Shown here in pieces: positions 1-9,024 of a DNA stretch of 47,010 bases. A program made the translations under genes and the position numbers. The notes beneath the pieces were generated by a model. It was not told where the DNA came from. It did no database searches and saw only the letters and a program-made list of their open reading frames with translations. The DNA is from Alcanivorax sp. (GTDB lineage: Bacteria > Pseudomonadota > Gammaproteobacteria > Pseudomonadales > Alcanivoracaceae): assembly GCA_022449455.1 (NCBI GenBank), contig JAKUPL010000030.1, positions 1 through 47,010 of the forward strand, written 5' to 3'. How positions within the stretch are numbered: position 1 is the stretch's first letter; every line of letters starts with the position of its first letter.

Positions 1-1
1 T

Positions 2-67
2 GGCTACCGGGACAGCGATTACTTCTTCCTCAAGATCAAAGCCGCCTTTCCCGGGAATCCGCGATGA
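2..67 (+). CDS. C-terminal end of a possible transposase (partial)
   Basis: An open frame enters from the left edge and ends at TGA 65-67. It encodes about 21 residues that begin GYRDSDYFFLKIKAAF and end PGNPR. The pattern G-[YF]-R-D-x-x-Y-F-x-L-K resembles the extreme C-terminus of DDE transposases of the ISL3 type, from memory only. No terminal inverted repeat was recognised in the short gap before the DAHP synthase gene. Too little of the gene is present for a firm family call; it could be the tail of another protein. Confidence 0.4.
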   Translation, partial: GYRDSDYFFLKIKAAFPGNPR

Positions 68-94
68 ACCTTTTTTTGTGCGTCGCGCTGGAGG

Positions 95-1171
95 TCAGTC
101 GCGAACGCGGCGGGGCAGGGTGTCGCGCACCTTGTCGGCCAGGTCGATGATGGCCTGCTCGGTGGTGTCCCAGCCGATGCAGCCGTCGGTCACCGACACG
201 CCGTATTCCAGCTCGTCCAGATTGGCGGGAATCTTCTGATTGCCTTCCTTCAGGTGGGATTCCACCATCAGCCCGACGATGGAGGTGTTGCCCTCCAGAA
301 TCTGGTTGCCGATGTTTTCCATCACCAGCGGCTGCAGGCCCGGGTCCTTGTTGGAGTTGGCGTGGGAGCAGTCGACCATGATGTTGGTGGACACGCCGGC
401 CTTTTCCAGGGCGCTTTCCGCCAGGGCCACGGACACCGAATCGTAGTTCGGCTTGCCGCCGCCGCCGCGCAGCACCACGTGGGCGTATTGATTGCCCTTG
501 GTGGTGGTCAGCGCCACCCGGCCGTCCGGGTCGATGCCCAGAAAACGGTGCGGATGGCGGACGCTGAGCATGGCGTTGACCGCCACGTCCAGGCTGCCGT
601 CGGTGCCGTTCTTGAAGCCCACCGGGCCGGACAGGCCCGACGACATCTCCCGGTGGGTCTGGGATTCGGTGGTGCGGGCGCCGATGGCGGACCAGGAAAT
701 GAGGTCCTGAATGTATTGCGGAGTGGTCGGGTCGAGGGCCTCGGTGGCCGCCGCCAGGCCCAGGTCGGCCACGTCCAGCAGCAGCTTGCGGGCAATGTTC
801 AGACCATCTTCCACCTTGAACGAATCGTTCATGTAGGGATCGTTGATCAGCCCCTTCCAGCCCACCGTGGTGCGCGGCTTTTCGAAGTACACGCGCAGCA
901 CCAGGAACAGGGCATCGTCCACTTTGGCGGCCAGCGTCTTGAGGCGCTCGGCGTATTCCATGGCCGCTTTCGGGTCATGGATCGAACAGGGCCCGATCAC
1001 CACGAACAGGCGCGGATCCTTGCGGTCCAGAATGTCGCGGATCTGCTGGCGGCCCCGATAAACGGTGTCCGCCGCCTGGTCGCTGAGCGGCAACTTTTCC
1101 TTCAGGGCCCGGGGCGTGATCAGCACGTCCTGGGATTCGATATTGAGGTCGTCGAGTTGTTGATGGCTCAT
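95..1171 (-). CDS. aroG: 3-deoxy-7-phosphoheptulonate (DAHP) synthase, class I
   Basis: Condenses phosphoenolpyruvate with erythrose 4-phosphate to give DAHP, the first cytoplasmic step of the shikimate pathway. The 358-residue length is normal for the AroF/AroG/AroH class. Visible family motifs are GPCSIHDP around residues 60-67 with the metal-binding Cys, EKPRTTVGWKGL around 97-108 for PEP binding, and VDCSHANSNKD near 267. The ATG start at 1171 gives the expected N-terminal extension, which in this family carries the allosteric site. Which amino acid inhibits this isozyme cannot be read from the sequence with confidence, so the symbol stands for the family. It is divergent from the broken chemoreceptor gene, with about 120 bp between the two starts. 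Confidence 0.95.
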   Translation of the reverse strand: MSHQQLDDLNIESQDVLITPRALKEKLPLSDQAADTVYRGRQQIRDILDRKDPRLFVVIGPCSIHDPKAAMEYAERLKTLAAKVDDALFLVLRVYFEKPRTTVGWKGLINDPYMNDSFKVEDGLNIARKLLLDVADLGLAAATEALDPTTPQYIQDLISWSAIGARTTESQTHREMSSGLSGPVGFKNGTDGSLDVAVNAMLSVRHPHRFLGIDPDGRVALTTTKGNQYAHVVLRGGGGKPNYDSVSVALAESALEKAGVSTNIMVDCSHANSNKDPGLQPLVMENIGNQILEGNTSIVGLMVESHLKEGNQKIPANLDELEYGVSVTDGCIGWDTTEQAIIDLADKVRDTLPRRVRD

Positions 1172-1291
1172 GGTCTGGCTGCTTATTGGTGGTCGTGGCC
1201 GGAAGACCGCAGTCTAGCCGAATACCGCTAAGGTTTCAGCCCGGCGCGCCGATAACGGCGACGCCTATTTTGCGTTTCCTTCAGGACCGAC

Positions 1292-2604
1292 ATGAAACCT
1301 CTCGCCTTCCGGGGCCTGCGTTTGCAGGCCAAGATTCTTTTGCTTTCCCTGGTGCCGCTGCGGGTGGCGGTACTGGCTCTGACCACCTGGTCCGCCTTGG
1401 AGCGGGCGCGCACCACCGATGACACTCTGGCGCAGCAGCGCCAGGCGATGATCGCGATGCGGGAACGGGGCATCCGCAGTGCCGCCGAAGTCGCCCGCTC
1501 GGCGATCCGCCCGCTGTTGAACATGGCGGACGAGGACGAAGCCCAACGCCTCGCCAGGGCCATGATCCTGGGTATGAAATTCGACGGTGACAGTTATCTG
1601 TTCGCCTACGACTTCCGAGGCAATAAGGTCGCCAACGCCAACAACCCCAGCAGCAATTCCTGGGACCTTCAGGACGCGGACGGTCAGTACATCGTTCGCG
1701 ACGACCGATCCGCGATACCGCCCGGGCCATGCAGGACATCGCCCGCGGCAAGGGCGATCTGACCCGCCGCCTGACGGTCTCCGGTGACGATGAAGTGGGC
1801 GATCTGGCGCGCCAGTTCAACGCCTTCGTGTCGCGCATGCAGGGCGCCCTGCGCGAGGTACGCGACACCACCGGCTCGGTGAACCGGGCCGCCGACGAGA
1901 TCGCCTCCGGCAGCGAGGAACTGGCCACCCGCACCGAGCAGTCCGCCGCCAGCCTGCAGGAAACCTCCGCCTCCATGGAGGAAATCACCGCCACCGTCAG
2001 CCACACCGCCGACGCCGCCGAGCGCGCCAGCACCATGGTGGGCGACGCCGCGCGGGTGGCCGGCGAGGGCGGCCGCGCCATGCAGGAGGTGCAGACCACC
2101 ATGGCCTCCATCGATGAGGCCGCCGGACGCATCGCCGAGATCATCGGGCTGATCGACGGCATCGCCTTTCAGACCAATATTCTGGCGCTGAACGCCTCGG
2201 TGGAAGCGGCGCGGGCCGGCGAGCACGGTCGCGGTTTCGCGGTGGTGGCCCAGGAAGTACGGAATCTGGCCGGGCGCAGCGGCGAGGCCGCCGCCGAGAT
2301 CCGTGGTCTGATCGATACCTCGGTGACCCGCACCCGTCAGGGCTTGGAACTGGTACGCCGGGCCGGCGCCACCATGACGGAAATCGTCGACAGCGTGACG
2401 CCGGTGAGCGAGCTGATCGGCGACATCAGCACCGGTGCCCGGGAACAGAGCCGGGGCATCGGGCAGGTCAACACGGCGGTGGCGGAGATGGACGCCATGA
2501 CTCAGCAGAACGCGGCCATGGTGCAGCAGACGTCGGCGTCGGCGGTGGCGATGCGCGGCCATGCGGAGCGCCTGGATACGCTGATCAAATCGTTCGTGCT
2601 GTAG
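1292..2604 (+). pseudogene. Methyl-accepting chemotaxis protein with internal deletion and frameshift
   Basis: The 5' part (1292 to about 1700) encodes a transmembrane helix (ILLLSLVPLRVAVLALTTW) and the first half of an sCache-type sensor domain ending near [10 protein letters not shown]. The frame then changes. From about 1702 another frame reads [20 protein letters not shown], the first helix of a HAMP domain, followed by a complete cytoplasmic signalling domain with the hairpin-tip motif [20 protein letters not shown]. The second half of the sensor domain and the second transmembrane helix are missing. The two halves are out of frame, so one receptor polypeptide cannot be made. Internal starts such as ATG 1729 could give a soluble signalling fragment. 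A deletion joined near 1698-1704 explains the structure; an assembly error is the alternative. Confidence 0.8.
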
Positions 2605-2619
2605 GCCCTTTTGATCCGC

Positions 2620-3327
2620 TCAGGCGCCGGCCAACAGCTCCGCCACGTACTCCGGCACCTGTTGTGACGCCGGCCCGTGGCGATGCTCGGCGAAGGCGGT
2701 GACCTGCTCCGAGGGCTCCAGGTTGAGTTCCACGGTGTGGGCGCCGTGGCCGCGCGCTTCGGCCACGAACCCGGCCGCCGGATAGACGTTGCCGCTGGTA
2801 CCGATGCTGATAAACCGTTCGCAGCCGGCCAGGGCGTCGAAGATACGATCCATCTCCAGGGGGATTTCCCCGAACCACACCACGTGGGGGCGCAGGCAGC
2901 CGGCCACGCCGCACACGCCGCACCTCAGCTCCGGATCCAGCGCGTCCTCCACCGGCACCAGAGCGTCGGTGGAACGGCAGCGCGCCTTCAGCAGTTCGCC
3001 GTGCATATGAATCACGTTGCGGCTGCCGGCGCGCTCGTGCAGATCGTCCACGTTCTGGGTGACCACCAGCACCTGGCCGGGCAGGGCCTGCTCCAGTTCG
3101 GCCAGGGCGTAATGGGCGGCATTGGGGCGGATCGCCGGGTCGCGCAGCTGGGCGCGGCGCTGGTTGTAGAAACGCTGCACGCCGTGGGGGTCGCGCTGAA
3201 ACGCCTCCGGCGTGGCCACGTCTTCCAGGCGGTGGTTTTCCCACAGCCCGCCGCTGTCGCGGAAGGTGCGGATGCCGGATTCCGCCGAGATTCCGGCGCC
3301 GGTAAGTATTACAATCTTTTCCTGCAT
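2620..3327 (-). CDS. cobB: NAD-dependent protein deacylase, sirtuin (CobB type)
   Basis: Removes acyl groups from lysine side chains, consuming NAD and releasing nicotinamide and O-acyl-ADP-ribose. The 235-residue protein has the NAD-binding [10 protein letters not shown] at residues 10-19, QNVDDLH at 91-97 and the catalytic His in IHMHGEL near 109. A Cys cluster (117, 136, 139, 144) fits the small zinc module. FYNQRR near 53-58 contains the Tyr-x-x-Arg pair associated with desuccinylase or demalonylase activity in CobB and SIRT5. The ATG at 3327 is preferred because a GGGAGA ribosome-binding site precedes it; the frame stays open upstream to a TTG at 3354. It is divergent from the small unknown gene at 3370. 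Confidence 0.93.
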   Translation of the reverse strand: MQEKIVILTGAGISAESGIRTFRDSGGLWENHRLEDVATPEAFQRDPHGVQRFYNQRRAQLRDPAIRPNAAHYALAELEQALPGQVLVVTQNVDDLHERAGSRNVIHMHGELLKARCRSTDALVPVEDALDPELRCGVCGVAGCLRPHVVWFGEIPLEMDRIFDALAGCERFISIGTSGNVYPAAGFVAEARGHGAHTVELNLEPSEQVTAFAEHRHGPASQQVPEYVAELLAGA

Positions 3328-3369
3328 GGGTGACCGTCTCCCGTTACCGTTCAACGTTCGCGGAGTGTT

Positions 3370-3744
3370 ATGGATACGATTATCTCACGACAGGAAGTGC
3401 TGTCGTTACCCGCCCGGGGCGCCGTCAATTTGCTGCATTTTCATCAGGGCATGGTGCTGGTGGTGGGCGCCGACGCGGTGGGCCTGTACCGGGACCGACG
3501 CGCGGTGGAGGACCCGCTGGCCAACGGGCTGGTGGGCTACGAGCCGATCCCGGACGCCCTGCGCCCGGTGTTCGTGGACCCGGAGGGTTTTATCAGCGAA
3601 CAGACCTCCGGCTTTATCGGCCTGAGTTCCGGCGCCGCCCTGTTCGTGCGGCCGGACGGCGTGGCCCTGTATCCGTCCGGCCTGGACGCGCTGCATAATC
3701 GCGATTGTTGCTGGCTGATCCCCTTTCCGCCCCTGAACGCCTGA
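3370..3744 (+). CDS. Conserved-looking hypothetical protein, 124 aa
   Basis: Not recognised. The product is a soluble-looking 124-residue protein without signal peptide or membrane helix. The N-terminal half has short hydrophobic strands ([21 protein letters not shown]), and the C-terminal half is glycine-rich and ends [17 protein letters not shown] sequence about six bases before ATG 3370 supports the start, and codon use matches its neighbours. It is divergent from cobB and ends about 40 bp before the GNAT-nitrilase gene, so it may be co-transcribed with that gene. No function is proposed. Confidence 0.7.
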   Translation: MDTIISRQEVLSLPARGAVNLLHFHQGMVLVVGADAVGLYRDRRAVEDPLANGLVGYEPIPDALRPVFVDPEGFISEQTSGFIGLSSGAALFVRPDGVALYPSGLDALHNRDCCWLIPFPPLNA

Positions 3745-3785
3745 CCGCCGGCGGCGGCACACTATTATTCTGATGGAGCATAGGC

Positions 3786-5330
3786 ATGGCCGAAGAAAGT
3801 ACACGACTGCGTCTGCGCCAACTGACCGGGGACGATTACCCGGCCCTGGCCCGTCTTATGGACATGGTCTACCACGACATCGGCGGCGCCTGGCCGGAGG
3901 AGACCGTGGCCACCCTGATCCGGTTGTTCCCGGAAGGGCAGATGGTGATCGAGGACAACGGCAACCTGGTGGCCACCGCGCTGACCATCAAGGTCAGCTA
4001 CGACCGGTTCTCCAACCCGCACCGCTATGAGGATCTGATCACCGACGACAAGGTGCGCTCGCACAGCCGCAAGGGCGATGCCCTGTACGGTCTGGATGTG
4101 TTCGTGGATCCGGAATATCGCGGCTATCGGCTCGGCCGCCGGCTCTACGAAGCGCGCAAGGAACTGTGCCGCGAGGAGAATCTGCGCGCCATCCTGGCCG
4201 GTGGGCGCCTGCCCGGTTACAAGGACTACGCCGACACCATGTCGGTGACCGAATACATCTCCGAGGTGGAGACCCGGGCGATCTACGACCCGATCCTTAC
4301 GTTCCAGCTGTCCAACGGTTTCGACGTCAAACGGCTGCTCAAGAAATACCTGCCCGAGGACGAAAGTTCGCGCGGCTACGCCACCCTGCTGGAGTGGGAC
4401 AATATCCTCTACCAGCCGGACGACGACGGCGACTGGCCGCGCCGTTCGGTGGTGCGTCTCGGCGTGGTGCAGCGCCGCATGCGCGCCGCTCGCTCGGTGG
4501 AGGACCTGCTCAGCCAGGTGGAATTCTTCGTCGACTCGCTGTCCGACTACCGTGCCGACTTCGCGGTGCTGCCGGAGTTCTTCAGCGCGCCGCTGATGGG
4601 CCTCAAACCGGACCTCAACTCGGTGGAGGCGGTGCGCTACCTGGCCAGCTTCACCGAGGAAATCCGCGACGCCATGGCCGACATGGCGGTGAGCTACAAC
4701 ATCAACATCATCGGCGGCTCCATGCCGCTGGAAGAGGAGGGCCGCATCTACAACGTGGCCTACCTGATGCGCCGCGACGGCTCCGTGGAAGAGCAGAAGA
4801 AGATCCACATCACGCCCCACGAGCGCAAGGACTGGGCGATCCAGGGTGGCAACGATTTGCGCATCTTCGACACCGACGCGGGCCGCATCGGCATCCTGAT
4901 CTGCTACGACGTGGAGTTCCCGGAACTGGGCCGGCTGCTGGCGGAGCAGGGCATGGAAATCCTGTTCGTGCCGTTCTGGACCGATACCAAGAACGGCTAC
5001 CTGCGGGTGCGCCACTGCGCCCAGGCGCGGGCCATCGAGAACGAATGCTACGTGGCCATTTCCGGCAGCGTCGGCAACCTGCCCCGGGTGGATAACGTGG
5101 ACATTCAGTACGCCCAGTCGGCGGTGTTCTCGCCCAGCGATTTCTACTTTCCCCACGACGGCACCATCAGCGAATCGGTGCCCAATACCGAGATGCTGCT
5201 GTTCGCCGACGTGGATCTGGAAAAGCTCAAGCTACTGCACAGCGAGGGCTCGGTGACCAACCTGCGCGACCGCCGCAAGGACCTCTACAACCTGGTGTGG
5301 CGCGGTCGCAAGGCGCTGGACGCGGAATGA
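3786..5330 (+). CDS. GNAT acetyltransferase / carbon-nitrogen hydrolase fusion protein
   Basis: A 514-residue two-domain protein. Residues 1 to about 210 form a GNAT domain, with the acetyl-CoA loop in VDPEYRGYRLGRRLYEA near 108-123. Residues from about 222 to the end form a nitrilase-superfamily domain with an intact Glu-Lys-Cys triad: Glu in VLPEFF (264), Lys in KKIHITPHE (339) and Cys in LICYDVEFPE (373). The nitrilase half should cleave a C-N amide or nitrile bond, and the GNAT half should transfer an acyl group to an amine. The substrates are unknown. The fusion recurs in proteobacteria. ATG 3786 gives a complete GNAT start. About 200 bp separates it from the next gene. Confidence 0.92.
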   Translation: MAEESTRLRLRQLTGDDYPALARLMDMVYHDIGGAWPEETVATLIRLFPEGQMVIEDNGNLVATALTIKVSYDRFSNPHRYEDLITDDKVRSHSRKGDALYGLDVFVDPEYRGYRLGRRLYEARKELCREENLRAILAGGRLPGYKDYADTMSVTEYISEVETRAIYDPILTFQLSNGFDVKRLLKKYLPEDESSRGYATLLEWDNILYQPDDDGDWPRRSVVRLGVVQRRMRAARSVEDLLSQVEFFVDSLSDYRADFAVLPEFFSAPLMGLKPDLNSVEAVRYLASFTEEIRDAMADMAVSYNINIIGGSMPLEEEGRIYNVAYLMRRDGSVEEQKKIHITPHERKDWAIQGGNDLRIFDTDAGRIGILICYDVEFPELGRLLAEQGMEILFVPFWTDTKNGYLRVRHCAQARAIENECYVAISGSVGNLPRVDNVDIQYAQSAVFSPSDFYFPHDGTISESVPNTEMLLFADVDLEKLKLLHSEGSVTNLRDRRKDLYNLVWRGRKALDAE

Positions 5331-5534
5331 GCGCCCGGTGAAAGCCGGCGGCGGTTCGTGTAAAAGCGGGTAAAACCTTTTTCTCCTTGCTCCATTCGGG
5401 GCGTGCCCGCGCCCCGAAAGTCCCTGTAAAGCAAGCGGTTACTCCCTCATCGCCGGTGCTCCGGCGTTTTTGGACGGGCCGTGAACGAGCGCCTAGGCTG
5501 GAGTCTGGTCATCACGCACAGGGAGGCGCTATCC

Positions 5535-8500
5535 GTGACTGAACGTAGCCAAGGTGAATCCAATGGGCAGGCCGGTACAGAGCAACTGTTGTGCTCCGTC
5601 AACGTGGACGGCAATCTGCTGATCGGCCCGGCCGGCAAGCCGCTGATTGATTTTCTCGAACAACACCGCATCGACCTGCCGCACGTTTGCTATCTGCCCA
5701 GCCTGGGGCCCATTGAGACCTGCGACACCTGCTGGGTGGAGGTGGACGGTGAGCTGCAACGGGGCTGCGCCCTGACTCTGAAGGATGGCATGAGCGTGCG
5801 CATCGACTCCGAGGCCGCCCGCGATGCCCGCCACGAGGGCGCCGACCGCATCGTCGCCCGCCACGAGCTGTATTGCTCGGTGTGCGAGAACAACAACGGC
5901 GACTGCGAGGTGCACAATGTGGTGGAGCGCATGGAGATTCCGTACCAGCGCTATCCCTACAAGGAAAAACCCTACGAGCTGGACGACAGCCATCCGTTCT
6001 ATCAGTACGACCCGGACCAGTGCATTCTTTGCGGCCGTTGCGTGGAGGCCTGCCAGAACATCCAGGTCACCGGCACCCTGAGCATCGACTGGGCGCGGGA
6101 CGATCCCCGGGTGCTGTGGGACGGCGGCGAGGTCGCCAACGAATCCAGCTGTGTGTCCTGCGGTCACTGCGTCACCGTCTGCCCCTGCAACGCGCTGATG
6201 GAAAAGACCATGGTGGGGCAGGCCGGGCCGCTCACCGCGCTACCGGAATCGGTGAAGCGCCCGGCCATCGATCTGGTCAAGCGCGTTGAGCCGACGGTGG
6301 GCTTCAAGCCGATTTTCACGCTGTCCGAGGTGGACGCCGCCTGGCGGGAATCCGAGATCAAACGCACCAAGACCGTGTGCACTTATTGCGGCGTGGGCTG
6401 TGCCTTCGAGATGTGGACCCGGGACCGCACCATTCTCAAGGTGCAGCCGGTGGAAGAGGCACCGGTGAACGGCATTTCCACCTGCGTGAAGGGCAAATTC
6501 GGCTGGGACTTCGTCAACGCCGAGGACCGGCTGACCACGCCGCTGATCCGCGAGAACGGCGAGTTCCGGCCGGCCAGTTGGGAAGAAGCCTATGCCCTGA
6601 TCGCGCGCCGCTTCCTGGAGATCAAGGAAGCGCACGGCCCGGACGCGCTGTCGTTCGTGGCCTCCAGCAAGTGCACCAACGAGGAATCCTATCTGGTGCA
6701 AAAGCTGGCGCGGGCGGTGATCGGCACCAACAACGTGGACAACTGCTCGCGTTATTGCCAGTCGCCGGCCACCCAGGGCCTGTGGCGCACGGTCGGTTAC
6801 GGCGGCGACGAGGGTTCCATCGAGGACCTGGAAGGCGCCGAACTGCTGCTGATCGTCGGCTCCAACACCGCGGAAAGTCATCCGGTGATCGCCACGCGCC
6901 TGAAGCAGGCGCAGAAACATCGCGGCCAGCGGCACATCGTCGCCGACCTGCGCCGCCATGAAATGGTGGAACGGGCCGATGAGCACATCCACCCCCGCCC
7001 GGGCACCGATCTGGTCTGGATCAGCGCCATGACCAAATACATCCTCGACCAGGGCCTGGAGGACCGGGCCTTCCTGGACGAGAAGGTCAACGGGCTGGAT
7101 GAATACCTGGACAGCCTGGCGCCTTTCACCCTGGAATATGCCGAGGCGGAGACCGGCATCGCCGCCGACCGCCTCGCCGACCTGGCCCGTCAGATCGCCA
7201 CCGCCGGCTCCGTGTGCGCGATCTGGGCCATGGGCGTGACCCAGCACGTGAACGGCTCGGACGTATCCACGGCGCTGGCCAACCTGATGCTGGTGACCGG
7301 CAACTCCGGCCGGCCCAACACTGGCTGTTATCCCATGCGCGGCCACAACAACGTGCAGGGGACCAGCGACTTCGGGGCCATGCCCGGGCGTTTCCCCGGT
7401 TACGAGTTCGTGGCCGACGACCAGGTCCGGGCGCGCTACGAAGCGGGCTGGGGGGTCACCCTGTCCAAGGAGAAGGGCTACAACAACCACACCATGGTGC
7501 AGGCCATGCACGACAGGAAAATCCGCGCCATGTACGTGCTCGCCGAGGAGATGGCCCTGGTGGACGCCAACGCCCGCTATGTGCAGGAGGGCTTCGACCT
7601 GCTGGATTTCATGGTGGTCCAGGAGATTTTCTTCACCCGCACCTGCGAACAGGCGGACGTGGTGCTGCCTGGCGCGCCGAGCGTGGAGAAGGAGGGCACC
7701 TACGTGAACACGGAGCGGCGCTTCCAGCGGCTCTACGAGGTGATGCCGCCGTTGACCGGGTGCAAGGCGGACTGGCGGATCCTGACCGAGCTGGCCCAGG
7801 CCCTGGGCGCCGACTGGGACTACCAGAACCCCTCCGAGATCATGGACGAGGCCGCGTCGCTGGCGCCCATGTTCGCCGGCGTCAGCTACGACCGGCTGGA
7901 AGGCTTCGACAGTCTGCAATGGCCGGTGCGCGCGGACGGCGCCGACACGCCCCATCTTTATCTGGACGGCTACCCGTTCGAGGACGGCAAGGCCAGGCTG
8001 TATCCGCTGGACTTCCACGCGCCGTCGGAGCCGGTCAACGAGGAATACGACCTGCACGTCAACAACGGCCGGCTGCTGGAAACCTTCCACGAAGGCAACC
8101 TGACGCACCGTTCCCGGGGGCTGCGCAGTCAGGTGCCCGGCAACTTCGTGGAAGTGTCGCCGCAGCTGGCGGAGGCGCGCGGCATCAAAACCGGCAGCCT
8201 GGTCAAACTGATCAGCCGCCACGGCGAGATCAGCGTGCATGTGCTGGTCACCGACCGGGTGGCCGGCAATGAGGTCTACGTGCCGGAGAACGCCACCGAC
8301 AACGAGCACGCCATCAACATGCTGGCCTCCAACCATGCGGACAAGGACAGCCATACGCCGGCGTTCAAGGAAATCTCGGCGCGCCTGGAAGTGGTCCAGG
8401 TGGAGGGGCCGGCGCCGCTGCCGGCGGACAATTTCCGCTTCTGGACGGCGACGCCGCAAAGCGGCGTGCTCACCGAACGCAAATGGCAGCGCCAGGACTA

Positions 8501-8543
8501 TGTGCAACCGCCGGCAGCGGCGCGCAACCCGGAGAAATTCTGA
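5535..8543 (+). CDS. Formate dehydrogenase alpha subunit-like molybdopterin oxidoreductase (YjgC/YrhE type)
   Basis: A soluble 1002-residue molybdoenzyme. In order it has a 2Fe-2S ferredoxin domain (Cys 52, 63, 66, 78), a His-Cys3 cluster (110-124), two 4Fe-4S motifs (CILCGRC near 163 and CVSCGHC near 206), a further cluster at the catalytic entry (CTYCGVGC near 282-289) and the bis-MGD domain to the C-terminus. The expected Mo ligand Cys lies in NCSRYCQSP at 408. Its neighbour is Gln rather than the His usual in formate dehydrogenases, as in the Bacillus YjgC/YrhE group. GTG 5535 is preferred because GGGAGG lies eight bases upstream; the frame runs open to 5481. It overlaps the DUF1641 gene by one base. 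Formate oxidation is the family annotation, not proven. Confidence 0.88.
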   Translation: MTERSQGESNGQAGTEQLLCSVNVDGNLLIGPAGKPLIDFLEQHRIDLPHVCYLPSLGPIETCDTCWVEVDGELQRGCALTLKDGMSVRIDSEAARDARHEGADRIVARHELYCSVCENNNGDCEVHNVVERMEIPYQRYPYKEKPYELDDSHPFYQYDPDQCILCGRCVEACQNIQVTGTLSIDWARDDPRVLWDGGEVANESSCVSCGHCVTVCPCNALMEKTMVGQAGPLTALPESVKRPAIDLVKRVEPTVGFKPIFTLSEVDAAWRESEIKRTKTVCTYCGVGCAFEMWTRDRTILKVQPVEEAPVNGISTCVKGKFGWDFVNAEDRLTTPLIRENGEFRPASWEEAYALIARRFLEIKEAHGPDALSFVASSKCTNEESYLVQKLARAVIGTNNVDNCSRYCQSPATQGLWRTVGYGGDEGSIEDLEGAELLLIVGSNTAESHPVIATRLKQAQKHRGQRHIVADLRRHEMVERADEHIHPRPGTDLVWISAMTKYILDQGLEDRAFLDEKVNGLDEYLDSLAPFTLEYAEAETGIAADRLADLARQIATAGSVCAIWAMGVTQHVNGSDVSTALANLMLVTGNSGRPNTGCYPMRGHNNVQGTSDFGAMPGRFPGYEFVADDQVRARYEAGWGVTLSKEKGYNNHTMVQAMHDRKIRAMYVLAEEMALVDANARYVQEGFDLLDFMVVQEIFFTRTCEQADVVLPGAPSVEKEGTYVNTERRFQRLYEVMPPLTGCKADWRILTELAQALGADWDYQNPSEIMDEAASLAPMFAGVSYDRLEGFDSLQWPVRADGADTPHLYLDGYPFEDGKARLYPLDFHAPSEPVNEEYDLHVNNGRLLETFHEGNLTHRSRGLRSQVPGNFVEVSPQLAEARGIKTGSLVKLISRHGEISVHVLVTDRVAGNEVYVPENATDNEHAINMLASNHADKDSHTPAFKEISARLEVVQVEGPAPLPADNFRFWTATPQSGVLTERKWQRQDYVQPPAAARNPEKF

Positions 8544-9013
8544 TGGCCAAGGCAATCCACTACGAGGTGCCGGCGCCGGCCATGCCGGACGAGGCCCGTG
8601 AGGAACTGGACAAACTGCTGCGCAACCTTCATGAACGCGGGGTGCTGCGGCTGCTGAACGATCTGCTCGGCGCCTTTCCCGAGGTGTCCGGAATCCTGAT
8701 GCGGGGCATCAACAACGAGGACAGCCGCAACGCCATCCAGAACCTGTCGCTGCTGGCCATGGGCCTGGGCCGGATTCCGCCGGAGCGCTTCGCCACGGTG
8801 ACCCGGGCCCTCACCGAGGCCCTGGAGGCCATGGAGGAGAACGCCGGCGACCGCGCCCCCGGCGGGCCCGGGGTCACCGGGACCTACCGGCTGCTGCACG
8901 ACGATGATCTGTGGCGCGGGCTGGGGCCGTTGCTGGAAGGGATACGCCGGTTCGGGGCGCGGCTCGGCGAGCCGGAAGAGAAGCCCGCCGCCCGGCGTCA
9001 CGATCTGGAGTGA
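8543..9013 (+). CDS. DUF1641 protein, partner of the formate dehydrogenase-like enzyme
   Basis: A 156-residue protein whose start overlaps the stop of the molybdoenzyme gene (TGATG), so the two are almost certainly co-translated. The core around residues 36-85 (LLNDLLGAFPEVSGILMRG, then NLSLLAMGLGRIPPE) matches DUF1641 as in Bacillus YjgD and YrhD, which likewise follow YjgC and YrhE. There is no signal peptide or membrane helix. The C-terminal third is charged and probably flexible. Its job is not established; the constant pairing suggests a small subunit or assembly partner. It converges on the LysR gene with an 11-base gap. Confidence 0.85.
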   Translation: MAKAIHYEVPAPAMPDEAREELDKLLRNLHERGVLRLLNDLLGAFPEVSGILMRGINNEDSRNAIQNLSLLAMGLGRIPPERFATVTRALTEALEAMEENAGDRAPGGPGVTGTYRLLHDDDLWRGLGPLLEGIRRFGARLGEPEEKPAARRHDLE

Positions 9014-9024
9014 CCGGGCGCGGT

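Noticed and set aside
254-1231. 325-aa plus-strand ORF opposite DAHP synthase
   Set aside because: It is antisense to a clear family gene, low in complexity (Val/Gly/His-rich), and arises from GC-rich codon bias.
3765-5156. 463-aa minus-strand ORF opposite the GNAT-nitrilase gene
   Set aside because: It is a shadow of the real gene with the usual antisense composition and no motifs.
6240-8555. 771-aa minus-strand ORF opposite the formate dehydrogenase-like gene
   Set aside because: It is an antisense shadow; the sense strand carries all cluster motifs.
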